Source of the DNA: Ruminococcaceae bacterium UBA6353
Lineage (GTDB): Bacteria > Bacillota > Clostridia > Oscillospirales > Acutalibacteraceae
NCBI GenBank assembly: GCA_002437905.1
Contig: DJRT01000006.1
Span: 68,447-89,619, forward strand
Length of the DNA: 21,173 bases
Reading direction: 5' to 3'
Shown here: positions 6,806 to 14,487 of the stretch, one piece after another
Layout of the letters: each line of letters begins with the position of its first letter
Numbering within the stretch: position 1 is the first letter of the stretch
Notes under the pieces: generated by a model
What the model saw: the letters and a program-made list of their open reading frames with translations, nothing else
The model's database searches: none
Told to the model about the DNA's origin: nothing
Translations under genes and position numbers: made by a program

Positions 6806-8074
6806 TTGACGATCTTTCCGCGTGGCATTGTGCTGCCCTTCCAGAAGGGCACTGCACCCCATCAGCCGATCGGGGAGCTTCAGCCGGCACAGCCGGTGCG
6901 CATCCCCCTGCTGCACCCCTCAGAGGAGCGCATTCCCACTGTATCCCTTGCCGAAAACGCCCCCGTGGCTGCCGGCGAGGTGCTGTACCTCGAAAATGAG
7001 CAGGAAACGCCGGCGCTGGCCGGTGTAGCCGGCACCGTCAGCGGTACGGTGGTGCTCAACCACCCCCAGTACGGTGAGCTGCTGTGCGCCGAGCTGCACC
7101 CCACCGGCACAGCCACCGAGGCACTGCCGGTGCTGCCGGAGGCGGAACTGACAGCCGATGCTGTTATCCGCATCGCCCGGCAGGCGGCTATCTATGATGA
7201 ACTGGACGGCGTTCCCCTGTGGGAAAAGCTGCGCGCCTGGCAGCTGCCGCAGGGCGATGAGGCAGCCGCCGGCTGCATACTGGTGGCAGATGCCACCGAG
7301 AATGATGTGTTCGGCAGCGCGGCGTGGGCGGTACTGAACAATGAGCCGGAGGCCTGCCTGGACGGCCTGACTCTGGCAGCCAAGGCCCTGCGCTTTACCC
7401 GCTACCACATCGCCACCATGCTGCCGAAGGAGCAGCGGCGGGCGCTCAAGCGCGCCATCGGCCGGGTAAATGTGTATACCGTGGCAGATGAGTACCCCGT
7501 CACAGTGTATGCCGACGGCAATGCCGAGGTGTTCCGCATCGGCATCCAGGCCTGCCTGGCGCTGGCCGGCGCGGTGCGCCGCGGCGAAAAGCAGCTTGGC
7601 ACCGTCCTGAGCATTGCCGGCGATGGCGTACCCCAGAGCCGCAATCTGCGGGTGCCTTTCGGCACCGCTATTGAGGAAATTCTGCACCATACCGATGCCG
7701 ATCCGCAGGCGCAGGTGGTGCTGGGCGACGCCATGACCGGCGTGGCCTGCGCCGATACCCGGCTGCCGCTGCTGCCGGGCACCACCACCCTGCTGGTGCT
7801 CAAGAACCGGCCGGTACGCCCCGCACAGCCATGCATCGGCTGCGGCCGCTGCGCGGCGGTCTGCCACGCCGAGCTGCTGCCGTACGAGATCGTCCGGCGG
7901 CTGGAAAATATGCACTATGAGCGGCTGCAGCACCTTTCCCCGTGGGAATGTGACGGCTGCTCCGCCTGCTCCTATGTCTGCCCGGCCGGGCGCCCGGTGG
8001 CCGCCGAGGTGCTGCGCGCCGGCGAACAGCACGGCACTGTATTTCTCAATTGGGGGGATGATCCGGATGAATAA
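6806..8074 (+). CDS. rnfC: RnfC-like subunit of an electron transport complex
   Basis: A 422-residue soluble, membrane-associated subunit. Two [4Fe-4S] ferredoxin motifs are clear: Cys343-346-349-353 (CIGCGRCAAVC) and Cys382-385-388-392 (CDGCSACSYVCP). Before them are RnfC-type segments: a barrel-sandwich N terminus (RIPLLHPSEERIPTVSLAENAPVAAGEVL), an SLBB-like region (VLSIAGDGVPQSRNLRVPFGTAIEEIL) and a GDAMTGVA segment. Canonical RnfC has an NAxECEPY flavin/NADH motif; here the aligned stretch reads VADATENDVFGS, so that motif is lost. The usual Pro after the first cluster motif is His. I chose TTG 6806 (MTIFPRGIV) because AAAGGTG lies 8 bases upstream and RnfC-like sequence begins there; the open frame extends to 6458 with no similarity. 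The 3' end overlaps rnfD by 8 bp. Confidence 0.85.
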   Translation: MTIFPRGIVLPFQKGTAPHQPIGELQPAQPVRIPLLHPSEERIPTVSLAENAPVAAGEVLYLENEQETPALAGVAGTVSGTVVLNHPQYGELLCAELHPTGTATEALPVLPEAELTADAVIRIARQAAIYDELDGVPLWEKLRAWQLPQGDEAAAGCILVADATENDVFGSAAWAVLNNEPEACLDGLTLAAKALRFTRYHIATMLPKEQRRALKRAIGRVNVYTVADEYPVTVYADGNAEVFRIGIQACLALAGAVRRGEKQLGTVLSIAGDGVPQSRNLRVPFGTAIEEILHHTDADPQAQVVLGDAMTGVACADTRLPLLPGTTTLLVLKNRPVRPAQPCIGCGRCAAVCHAELLPYEIVRRLENMHYERLQHLSPWECDGCSACSYVCPAGRPVAAEVLRAGEQHGTVFLNWGDDPDE

Positions 8075-9074
8075 TACGCTTGCACCCCACATCCGCACCG
8101 AAAGCACCGCCCGGCACATGCTGCTGGATGTGCTGCTGATCTCGGTCGTGCTGTGTTTCTTCTCCGCTTTCTGCTATGGCCTGCGCCCGGTGCTGGTGGT
8201 GCTCTCCGGCACGCTCAGCGCCATGCTCAGCGAGGCGCTGTGCTGTCTTTTTCGCCGGCAGAGCCTGCGGGTGCTGCTGGATGGCAGCGCGGCGGTCACC
8301 GGCACGGTCATAGGTCTGCTGATGTCCCCGATGGTGGATTACTGGGTGCCGATGATCGGCGCCGCCTTTGCCATCATCGTGGTTAAGGCCCCCTTCGGCG
8401 GCTACGGCCGCAATGTATTCAATCCCGCGGCAGCCGGTATGGCCATCCTCAGCTACTGTTTCCCCACCCGGCTGTTTACTTACCCGGCTGCCGGCTCTGC
8501 TGTGCGTCTGCCGCTGGATATGCACATTCCGGAGGGCGCGGTCATTACCGAAACCTCCCTGGCAGCGCAGCTGCGCGCCGGCGCCACGCCGGCCAGCAGC
8601 CGTATCCAGCTGCTGATCGGCGATTTTGCCGGCCCCATCGGGGCCACGGCAGTGCTGGTGCTGCTGGCCTGCGGCGCCTACCTCCTGTTCCGGCGTTCAG
8701 CCTCCGGCTGCCTGGTGCTGCCGTATCTGATCACCCTGTGCGTGATCGCCTGGCTGTTCCCCTGCGCCGGGGTTGGGCGGGTCTACGGCACGCTGGCGCA
8801 GCTTTGCTCCGGCTATGTGCTGTTCACCGGCGTGTTTTTGCTCAATGACCCTGTAACCACCCCGCGCTTCTGGCTGGGGCGGATCTTCTACGGCGTTTTC
8901 ACCGCCATATTGGTCATCCTGCTGCAGCGCATCGGCCGTGTCGAGGCCGGAAGCTGCTTTGCCATCCTGATCATGAACGCACTGGCCCCCATCATTGACC
9001 GGTGGAGCTGGCACGGCTGGCGGTATTGCATCCGGCTTTTCCGGGTGCGGCGGGAGGTGATCGCCCATGAGTAA
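8067..9074 (+). CDS. rnfD: RnfD-like flavin-carrying membrane subunit
   Basis: A 335-residue polytopic membrane protein of the RnfD/NqrB family. Signature sequences are the segment with APFGGYGRNVFNPAAAG and a flavin-attachment motif AGATPA, equivalent to the SGAT motif whose Thr carries covalent FMN in RnfD and NqrB; the expected site is Thr174. Several hydrophobic helices are visible before and after this loop, and a C-terminal region with FTGVFLLNDPVTTPRFWLGRIFYG matches the family's MATDPVTSP-like loop. ATG 8067 was preferred over ATG 8058 because the GGGGGG at 8052-8057 is then correctly spaced. It overlaps rnfC and rnfE by 8 bp each. Covalent flavinylation would need an ApbE-type enzyme encoded elsewhere. 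Confidence 0.88.
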   Translation: MNNTLAPHIRTESTARHMLLDVLLISVVLCFFSAFCYGLRPVLVVLSGTLSAMLSEALCCLFRRQSLRVLLDGSAAVTGTVIGLLMSPMVDYWVPMIGAAFAIIVVKAPFGGYGRNVFNPAAAGMAILSYCFPTRLFTYPAAGSAVRLPLDMHIPEGAVITETSLAAQLRAGATPASSRIQLLIGDFAGPIGATAVLVLLACGAYLLFRRSASGCLVLPYLITLCVIAWLFPCAGVGRVYGTLAQLCSGYVLFTGVFLLNDPVTTPRFWLGRIFYGVFTAILVILLQRIGRVEAGSCFAILIMNALAPIIDRWSWHGWRYCIRLFRVRREVIAHE

Positions 9075-9720
9075 GAAAGAAACGGCACGCGGCCGGTTCT
9101 GGCAGACAGCCGGCGATTTTGTCGATAATGCCGTCACGCATAATGTGGTGCTGGCGCAGGGGCTTGGTCTGTGCCCCATCATTGCCGCCGGCGTCACGCT
9201 GAAAAACGGCGTTGCCCTGACGGTCTGCACCGCCGCGGTCATGCTGCCGCTGAGCCTGGTCTTCTCTGTGATCGGCTGGCGCCTGGAAAAATGGCTGCGC
9301 CCGATCGTCTATGTGCTGCTGGCCTCACTGCTGCTGGTCGGCGCCGCTTTTGTCACCGAGACCTATATTTCGCCGGAGCTGTATGCACAGCTGTATCTGT
9401 TCATACCGCTGCTGTCGGTGAACATGCTATACTCCCGCAGCCTGGCACATACCAATGCAGACGCGCCGTGGGAGACCATCACCGACGCCCTCGGCTCCAC
9501 CGTCGGCTTTGGCTTTATTATCTGCCTGATCTCCCTGTTCCGCGAAATGGCCATCAGCGGCTCTGTCTGGGGGCACCCGCTCGGCTTCACACTGCGGCTG
9601 CCGGAGGCCGGCGCACCCTTTTCCGCTTTCATCCTGCTGGGCTTCCTTTCTGCCCTGCTGCAGTGGACGCGGCGGCGCATCTCCGCCTATTTTCGCCATA
9701 AGGAGGAACCGAATTCGTGA
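9067..9720 (+). CDS. rnfE: RnfE-like membrane subunit
   Basis: A 217-residue membrane protein with about six hydrophobic helices, RnfE/NqrD type. The family motif LGLCP is kept (QGLGLCPIIA, Cys36), as is the later TDALGSTVGFGFIICLISLFREM, matching the LDGLGMGLGF...REI pattern. The second conserved position, normally PLIVxNC, reads PLLSVNM (Met120), so one of its two [2Fe-2S] cysteines is missing. The ATG overlaps rnfD by 8 bp and its stop overlaps the next gene by 4 bp. RnfG, normally encoded between rnfD and rnfE, is absent. RnfA and RnfE are homologous; gene order and LGLCP favour RnfE. Confidence 0.85.
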   Translation: MSKKETARGRFWQTAGDFVDNAVTHNVVLAQGLGLCPIIAAGVTLKNGVALTVCTAAVMLPLSLVFSVIGWRLEKWLRPIVYVLLASLLLVGAAFVTETYISPELYAQLYLFIPLLSVNMLYSRSLAHTNADAPWETITDALGSTVGFGFIICLISLFREMAISGSVWGHPLGFTLRLPEAGAPFSAFILLGFLSALLQWTRRRISAYFRHKEEPNS

Positions 9721-10334
9721 GTACCTTTTTTCATATGCTGTATGAAGAGTTATCCGATCTGCTTTCCTTCTTTGTGACCATTGCCCTGCTGCAGAATATC
9801 GTGCTGACCACCGGCTTTGGCTCCTCCGCCACCCTGCATATGGTGCGCAAGCCACAGAACATCTGGCTGTTCAGCGCCCTGCTGACCGGTTTTTCGGTGC
9901 TGACGGTGCTCATTGCCTACCCGCTGGATAAGCTCTGCGGTACGGCCATCACCAATTTCTGGCGGCCGATGATGATGGCCGGCATCACTGCCGTGCTGTA
10001 CATCCTGGCCACGCTGATCCTGCGCCGGTTCTTCCCTCGGTTTTATGCGCGGGTCAGTTCCTTTCTGCCCATGGCAGCGTTCAACAACCTGGTGCTGGGC
10101 ATCGCCCTGATCGCCAATGTGCAGTTCAGCGCCAATCTTGGCGGCATCATCGGCCTGGCGGTCGGTGCCTGCCTGGCCTTTGCCATCATCACCTGGATCA
10201 CCGTGGAGGGCGTAGAGCGTTTGGATAACCCGGATATGCCCGATTCCTTCCGCGGCATGCCGGCCACACTGGTCTATATCGGCCTGCTGGCACTGGCGCT
10301 GATGGGCTTCAAGTCCGATTTCCACCTCATCTGA
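9717..10334 (+). CDS. rnfA: RnfA-like membrane subunit lacking both cluster cysteines
   Basis: A 205-residue polytopic membrane protein that aligns along its length with RnfA/NqrE: LLQNIVLTTGFGSSATL corresponds to VNNFVL.xFLGLCPF, FLPMAAFNNLVLGIAL to LPLITTNCAVLGVAL, and PDSFRGMPATLVYIGLLALALMGF to the C-terminal VPxxFRGxxIALITAGLLALAFMGF. By this alignment the two cysteines that bind the intramembrane [2Fe-2S] cluster are Ser37 and Asn124. The only other cysteines (74 and 155 or so) are at non-equivalent places. The start is GTG 9717, overlapping the rnfE stop as GTGA. No rnfB follows; a different gene starts 24 bp downstream. Confidence 0.82.
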   Translation: MSTFFHMLYEELSDLLSFFVTIALLQNIVLTTGFGSSATLHMVRKPQNIWLFSALLTGFSVLTVLIAYPLDKLCGTAITNFWRPMMMAGITAVLYILATLILRRFFPRFYARVSSFLPMAAFNNLVLGIALIANVQFSANLGGIIGLAVGACLAFAIITWITVEGVERLDNPDMPDSFRGMPATLVYIGLLALALMGFKSDFHLI

Positions 10335-10358
10335 GTCATTTAAGGAGGCAGATCCGCT

Positions 10359-11576
10359 ATGGGACAAAAACTGCATCACGGCCGCCGCTCGGTCTTCCGT
10401 AAGCGCTCTCCGCTGGCGCGGCTCCTGCCGGCAGCACTGACCGTGCTGGGCGTTGCCGCTATCGTGGCCGTCGGCTTTTTCGGTGCAAAGTATCTGATGG
10501 AGCACCCGCTCTCCCATCCGCAGGATCCGGCCTCCACACCGAGCGCCGGCAGCGAACCTGTCTCGGAGGACACCTCCGCCCCCGCCGACCAGCCGGCATC
10601 GGCCGTCGGCACCGCGTCGCTGCAGGCATTCACCCTGCCGGCGGCTGCCCTGCACGGGCAGGCGGATCTCACGGCCACCCTGCAGAGCGCAGCACAGGCC
10701 GGCTTCAACGGCGTGGTGGTGGACATGAAGGATGCCGACGGCACGCTGTATTACCGCTCCGCGACCGACCGGGCTGCGCAGGTCAATTCCGCGGCAGACG
10801 ACGCCTTTACGGTGGCGGAGCTGCGCACGCTCTTCGCCGATATCCGGCAGGCCGGCCTGCAGCCGATCGTCCGGCTATACGCTTTCCGCGACAATGCCGC
10901 TGCCCGCGTGCTGGCGGATGCCCGGATATTCCCCACCGGCAACAGCGAATGGGTGTGGTATGACAACAACCCGGCCAACGGCGGCAAGGCATGGCTTAAC
11001 CCCTATGCCGATGCGGCGCATCTGTATATCATTGATCTGGCACGGGAGCTGCGGGATGCCGGTGCCGCCGCCATTCTGCTGGATGGGGTGCAGTTCCCCG
11101 CGCAGACCAGCGGTACAGATATTGACAGCACCGCCAATGGGCAGAGCCGTGCAGCAGCGCTGACCGCCTTTATTCGGGAGGCGCAGGAGCTGCTGGGCGA
11201 TCACTGCCCCGTCATTCTGGCCTGCACCGGCGAAAGTGCGCAGGGCGAAAAAACGCAGGTCTACGGCGGCAATCCGCTGACCTTTGGCGCCGATGCGACC
11301 GCCCCGCTGCTCCGGGCAGACGATGTGACCGCAGCCGACGGCCAGACGGCGGAGGAGGCGCTGGCCGCCGCCATCCAGGCCAAGGTGCACCAGATGCTGA
11401 CCCGCATCAAGGTGGTGGAGGGCGATAAGACCGTTCTGACCCCCATGCTGGACACCACCGGCCTTGACACCTCCGGGATCAGGCCGCTGCTATCCGGCTG
11501 CAAGGCCGGCGGCGCCGACTCCTATATCCTCAGTGCCCCCGATGGCCAGTATGATTTTGCTGCGCTGCAGGGCTGA
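10359..11576 (+). CDS. Membrane-anchored DUF4015-type glycoside hydrolase-like protein
   Basis: A 405-residue protein with a basic cytoplasmic N terminus, one hydrophobic helix (about residues 21-47, LLPAALTVLGVAAIVAVG) and no signal-peptidase II cysteine. A Pro/Ser/Ala/Asp-rich linker (about 50-88) leads to an extracellular domain resembling the DUF4015 putative glycosyl hydrolase (TIM-barrel) family: GFNGVVVDMKDADGTLYY, LRTLFADIRQAGLQPIVRLYAFRD, GKAWLNPYADAAHLYIIDLARELRDAG, AILLDGVQFP. The typical family strand ends FDYVRFP; here LDGVQFP, so one family residue differs. Start ATG 10359 has AGGAGG 10 bases upstream, 24 bp after rnfA, so it is probably cotranscribed with the rnf-like genes. 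Substrate unknown; a cell-wall polysaccharide is a guess. Confidence 0.8.
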   Translation: MGQKLHHGRRSVFRKRSPLARLLPAALTVLGVAAIVAVGFFGAKYLMEHPLSHPQDPASTPSAGSEPVSEDTSAPADQPASAVGTASLQAFTLPAAALHGQADLTATLQSAAQAGFNGVVVDMKDADGTLYYRSATDRAAQVNSAADDAFTVAELRTLFADIRQAGLQPIVRLYAFRDNAAARVLADARIFPTGNSEWVWYDNNPANGGKAWLNPYADAAHLYIIDLARELRDAGAAAILLDGVQFPAQTSGTDIDSTANGQSRAAALTAFIREAQELLGDHCPVILACTGESAQGEKTQVYGGNPLTFGADATAPLLRADDVTAADGQTAEEALAAAIQAKVHQMLTRIKVVEGDKTVLTPMLDTTGLDTSGIRPLLSGCKAGGADSYILSAPDGQYDFAALQG

Positions 11577-11630
11577 CGCCACTAACCAGTGTACGCACCG
11601 CCGCTTTGTCCGGTCACGATAAGAAAACAA

Positions 11631-11667
11631 GGCGCTGTCCCCGTAAATATGGGGGACAGCGCCTTTT
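11631..11667. terminator. Bidirectional intrinsic terminator
   Basis: A perfect 12-bp stem, GGCGCTGTCCCC (11631-11642) with GGGGACAGCGCC (11652-11663), has a 9-base loop. TTTT follows on the plus strand and an A-rich stretch precedes it (TTGTTTTCTT on the minus strand). It lies between the ends of the DUF4015-like gene (plus) and prfC (minus) and can terminate both. Confidence 0.93.
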
Positions 11668-11686
11668 CTGTTTGTCGTAGGGAGCC

Positions 11687-13321
11687 TCAGGCCTCGTTCC
11701 TGCCGAATTCCGACAGCTCCAGCGTCGGGTTATGCTCGTTTGCCCAGGTGATGTTCCAGCTGTTTGTAAACAGCAGCAGCCTGCGGCCGTGGAAATCCTG
11801 GATGCGGCGGGTATCGGAGGTCAGATTGAGTGCCTTCACATCAATATCCTCATTTTCGATCCAGCGGATATACTGGTACGGCAGCGGCCGCATCCGGATG
11901 TCCACATTGTACTCATTTTTCAGGCGGTAGGTCAGCACCTCAAACTGCAGCACACCCACCACGCCAACGATCACTTCCTCCATGCCGCCGCCCAGCTCCT
12001 GGAAGATCTGGATGGCGCCCTCCTGCGCGATCTGCGTGATGCCTTTCACAAACTGCTTGCGTTTCATGGTATCCACCTGCTCCACCAGGCAGAAATGCTC
12101 CGGTGCAAAGGTCGGGATCCCCTCAAAGCGAAAGCGCTCACCGCCGGAGCAAATGGTATCGCCGATGGAGAATACGCCGGGATCAAATACCCCGATGATG
12201 TCCCCCGCATAGGCCTCATCCACAATCTCGCGGGACTCCGCCATCAGCTGCTGGGGCTGGCTCAGGCGCATCTTCTTATCCCCCTGCACATGGTAGACCT
12301 CCATGCCCTTCTCAAATCTGCCGGAGCAGATACGCATGAACGCTACCCGGTCGCGGTGCGCTTTATTCATATTGGCCTGGATTTTGAACACGAAGGCGGA
12401 AAAATTCTGCCCGAACGGATCCACCGGGCCGGCGTCGGAATTGCGTGCCAGCGGCGCAGTGGTCATCTTCAGAAACTCCTCCAGAAACGGCTCCACACCG
12501 AAATTGGTCAGAGCCGACCCGAAAAATACCGGCGTCAGCTTGCCGCCGCGCACCTGCTCCATATCAAAATCGTAGCCGGCACCGTCCAGCAGCTCCACAT
12601 CGTCTCTGAGGGTATCGTGCAGATCACCGCCGATCATCTCCCGCAGGCGGGCGTCCTGCAGCTCCACCGTGGTGGCCGCCACCTCGTATTGGGCGTTGCT
12701 CTGGTCGTCATTCGGCGTAAAGGCGATGATGCGGCCGCCCACACGGTCGTATACACCCTTGAATTCCTTGCCGGAGCCGATGGGCCAGTTCATCGGGTAG
12801 GTGCGGATGCCCAGCACCGTCTCGATCTCCTCCATCAGCTCAAAGGGGCTGCGCGCCTCCCGATCCATCTTATTGATGAAAGTGAAGATGGGAATATGCC
12901 GCAGCAGACAGACCTTGAACAGCTTAATGGTCTGCTTTTCCACACCTTTGGAGGCGTCGATCACCATTACGGCGCTGTCCGCGGCCATCAGGGTGCGGTA
13001 GGTATCCTCCGAAAAGTCCTGGTGACCGGGAGTATCCAGAATATTGATGCAATAATCGCGGTAGTTGAACTGCATCACCGAGGAGGTGACCGAAATTCCG
13101 CGCTGCTTTTCGATCTCCATCCAGTCCGAGACCGCATGCTTCATATTTTTCTTGCCCTTGACCATACCGGCCTGCTGAATGGCGCCGCCGTACAGCAGGA
13201 ATTTTTCGGTCAGGGTGGTTTTACCGGCGTCGGGGTGGGATATGATGGCAAAGGTGCGCCGCCGCAGGATCTCCTCCCGCATGCTGCGGGCCGCGCCGCC
13301 GGTGGTCATGTTCTGTTCCAA
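11687..13321 (-). CDS. prfC: Peptide chain release factor 3
   Basis: A 544-residue translational GTPase that recycles RF1/RF2 from the ribosome after peptide release. Motifs are the P-loop HPDAGKTT (G33, K34), the effector region with QRGISVTSSVMQF (G2), DTPGHQDFSEDTYR (G3), NKMDR (G4) and GSGKEF, then domain II (SAFVFKIQANMN, HRDRVAFMRICSGRFEKGM) and the RF3 C-terminal domain (VGVVGVLQFEV, YQYIRW). These separate RF3 from EF-G and tetracycline-resistance proteins. The chosen start is TTG 13321, because GGAGG (13330-13334) lies 8 bases upstream; the next in-frame ATG (13309) has no good site, and the ATG at 13360 lies within the leader hairpin. Length is close to the family's usual 529. Confidence 0.95.
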   Translation of the reverse strand: MEQNMTTGGAARSMREEILRRRTFAIISHPDAGKTTLTEKFLLYGGAIQQAGMVKGKKNMKHAVSDWMEIEKQRGISVTSSVMQFNYRDYCINILDTPGHQDFSEDTYRTLMAADSAVMVIDASKGVEKQTIKLFKVCLLRHIPIFTFINKMDREARSPFELMEEIETVLGIRTYPMNWPIGSGKEFKGVYDRVGGRIIAFTPNDDQSNAQYEVAATTVELQDARLREMIGGDLHDTLRDDVELLDGAGYDFDMEQVRGGKLTPVFFGSALTNFGVEPFLEEFLKMTTAPLARNSDAGPVDPFGQNFSAFVFKIQANMNKAHRDRVAFMRICSGRFEKGMEVYHVQGDKKMRLSQPQQLMAESREIVDEAYAGDIIGVFDPGVFSIGDTICSGGERFRFEGIPTFAPEHFCLVEQVDTMKRKQFVKGITQIAQEGAIQIFQELGGGMEEVIVGVVGVLQFEVLTYRLKNEYNVDIRMRPLPYQYIRWIENEDIDVKALNLTSDTRRIQDFHGRRLLLFTNSWNITWANEHNPTLELSEFGRNEA

Positions 13322-13337
13322 TGTGTTTTCCTCCAGC

Positions 13338-13376
13338 AAAAAAGTGAGGGGGCTGCGCACCGAAAGCGACAGCCCC
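13338..13376 (-). promoter_or_regulatory. Terminator-like hairpin in the prfC leader
   Basis: On the minus strand GGGGCTG-T-CGC pairs with GCG-CAGCCCC around a 7-base loop (13349-13376), and a TTTTTT run follows after five bases (13343-13338). It lies downstream of the prfC promoter and upstream of the ribosome binding site. It is either the terminator of the spoVAD transcript placed inside the prfC leader, or an attenuator of prfC. Confidence 0.55.
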
Positions 13377-13390
13377 GCACAGATATTGCT

Positions 13391-13419
13391 ATTTTACCGC
13401 ATCTTTGCGCAATTGGCAA
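13391..13419 (-). promoter_or_regulatory. Promoter for prfC
   Basis: On the minus strand TTGCCA (13414-13419) and TAAAAT (13391-13396) are separated by 17 bases, a good sigma-A match. It lies in the 139-bp gap between spoVAD and the prfC start and gives a leader of about 60 bases. Confidence 0.78.
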
Positions 13420-13460
13420 GAGTCTATTTCCGCAGATCGCGGCTTTTTCTATCCGTCCTC

Positions 13461-14474
13461 TCAGGGACACCCCACCAGGTGCAGCACATGGCAGATACCG
13501 GGGATGCTTTCGCCCTGCTGGGAGGAGGTGGGCGACATCAGCGCGCCGGTGGGGCAAAACAGCAGATCCCGCAGCTCTCCCCGCTCCAGCATGGGCAAAA
13601 AATGGGCACACAGCACCGAGGCAGAGCAGCCGCAGCCGGAGCCGCCGGCGTGCACATCCTGCCGCTCACGGTCAAACAGCAGCAGCCCGCAATCGGTATA
13701 ATTCTCCCCCAGGGGATAGCCGCGGCGCTCCATCAGCTCCCGATTCAGCCGGCTGCCCACCAGCCCCAGGTCGCCGGTCACGATCTGGGCATAGTCCTCC
13801 GGCCGCGTGCCGGTATCCTCAAAGAAATTGGCCAGCGTATCCGCGGCGGCCGGCGCCATGGCACTGCCCATATTGTTCATATCGGTCACGCCCATATCCT
13901 GCACCCGGCCAATACATACCTCGCTGACCCGTACACCCTTGCCGGCACGCCCCACCACCACCGCACCGGAGGCGGTGGCTGTCCACTGGCTGGTGGGCGG
14001 CCGCTGGCCGCCGTATTCCAGCGGATACCGGAACTGCCGCTCCGCCGTGCAGAAGTGGGAGGAGGTCACGGCGCCGCACAGATCCGCCGCCCCGCTGTCC
14101 ACAAAAATAGCCGCCAGCGCCAGCGTCTGTCCCATGGTGGAGCAGGCGCCGAACTGCCCCAGCAGCGGCACATTCATCTCCCGCAGGCCAAAGGTTGAAG
14201 CGATATTCTGGTTCAGCAGGTCCCCGGCAAACAGAAACTGGAGCTGGCTGGGAGATATTCCGGCGCGATCCAGCGCGCGGGTCATCGCCTCCCGCTGCAG
14301 GGCGCTTTCAGCCTTTTCCCAGGTTTTTTCGCCAAGCCGCGTATCCTCAAACACCGCATCAAATTCTCCGCCAAGCGGCCCTTCGCCCTCCTTTTTCCCC
14401 GCCACGGCACCGCGGCCGAGGATGGTTGGCTGGTTGGAGAGGGTCAGTGTAAATTTTCCCCGTCTTTCCGGCAT
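13461..14474 (-). CDS. spoVAD: Stage V sporulation protein AD
   Basis: A 337-residue protein, full length for SpoVAD, a thiolase-fold protein of the spore inner membrane that binds dipicolinic acid and works with SpoVAC (a mechanosensitive channel) in DPA uptake and release. Typical sequence includes the N terminus with QPTILGRGAVAGKKEGEGPLG, FDAVFEDTRLGEKTWEKAES, FAGDLLNQNIASTFGLRE, PLLGQFGACSTMGQTL, SSHFCTAERQFRYPLEYGGQRPPTSQWTATASGAVV, DMNNMGSAMAPAAADT, and GSGCGCSASVLCAHFLP. ATG 14474 has GGGGGAA 8 bases upstream, just after the stop of spoVAC. No spoVAE follows; prfC comes next with its own promoter. Its upstream gene is cut by the mobile element, so its normal promoter is probably lost. 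Confidence 0.95.
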   Translation of the reverse strand: MPERRGKFTLTLSNQPTILGRGAVAGKKEGEGPLGGEFDAVFEDTRLGEKTWEKAESALQREAMTRALDRAGISPSQLQFLFAGDLLNQNIASTFGLREMNVPLLGQFGACSTMGQTLALAAIFVDSGAADLCGAVTSSHFCTAERQFRYPLEYGGQRPPTSQWTATASGAVVVGRAGKGVRVSEVCIGRVQDMGVTDMNNMGSAMAPAAADTLANFFEDTGTRPEDYAQIVTGDLGLVGSRLNRELMERRGYPLGENYTDCGLLLFDRERQDVHAGGSGCGCSASVLCAHFLPMLERGELRDLLFCPTGALMSPTSSQQGESIPGICHVLHLVGCP

Positions 14475-14487
14475 GGTATTTTCCCCC

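Noticed and set aside
6920..8119. A 399-codon minus-strand open frame opposite rnfC.
   Set aside because: Shadow of the rnfC coding strand; no start signal and no recognisable domain, whereas the plus strand shows two ferredoxin motifs.
11732..13927. A 731-codon plus-strand open frame opposite prfC and spoVAD.
   Set aside because: It is antisense to two clearly recognisable genes, crosses their boundary, has low-complexity His/Gln/Gly-rich composition and no ribosome binding site; GC-rich codon bias on the other strand explains it.
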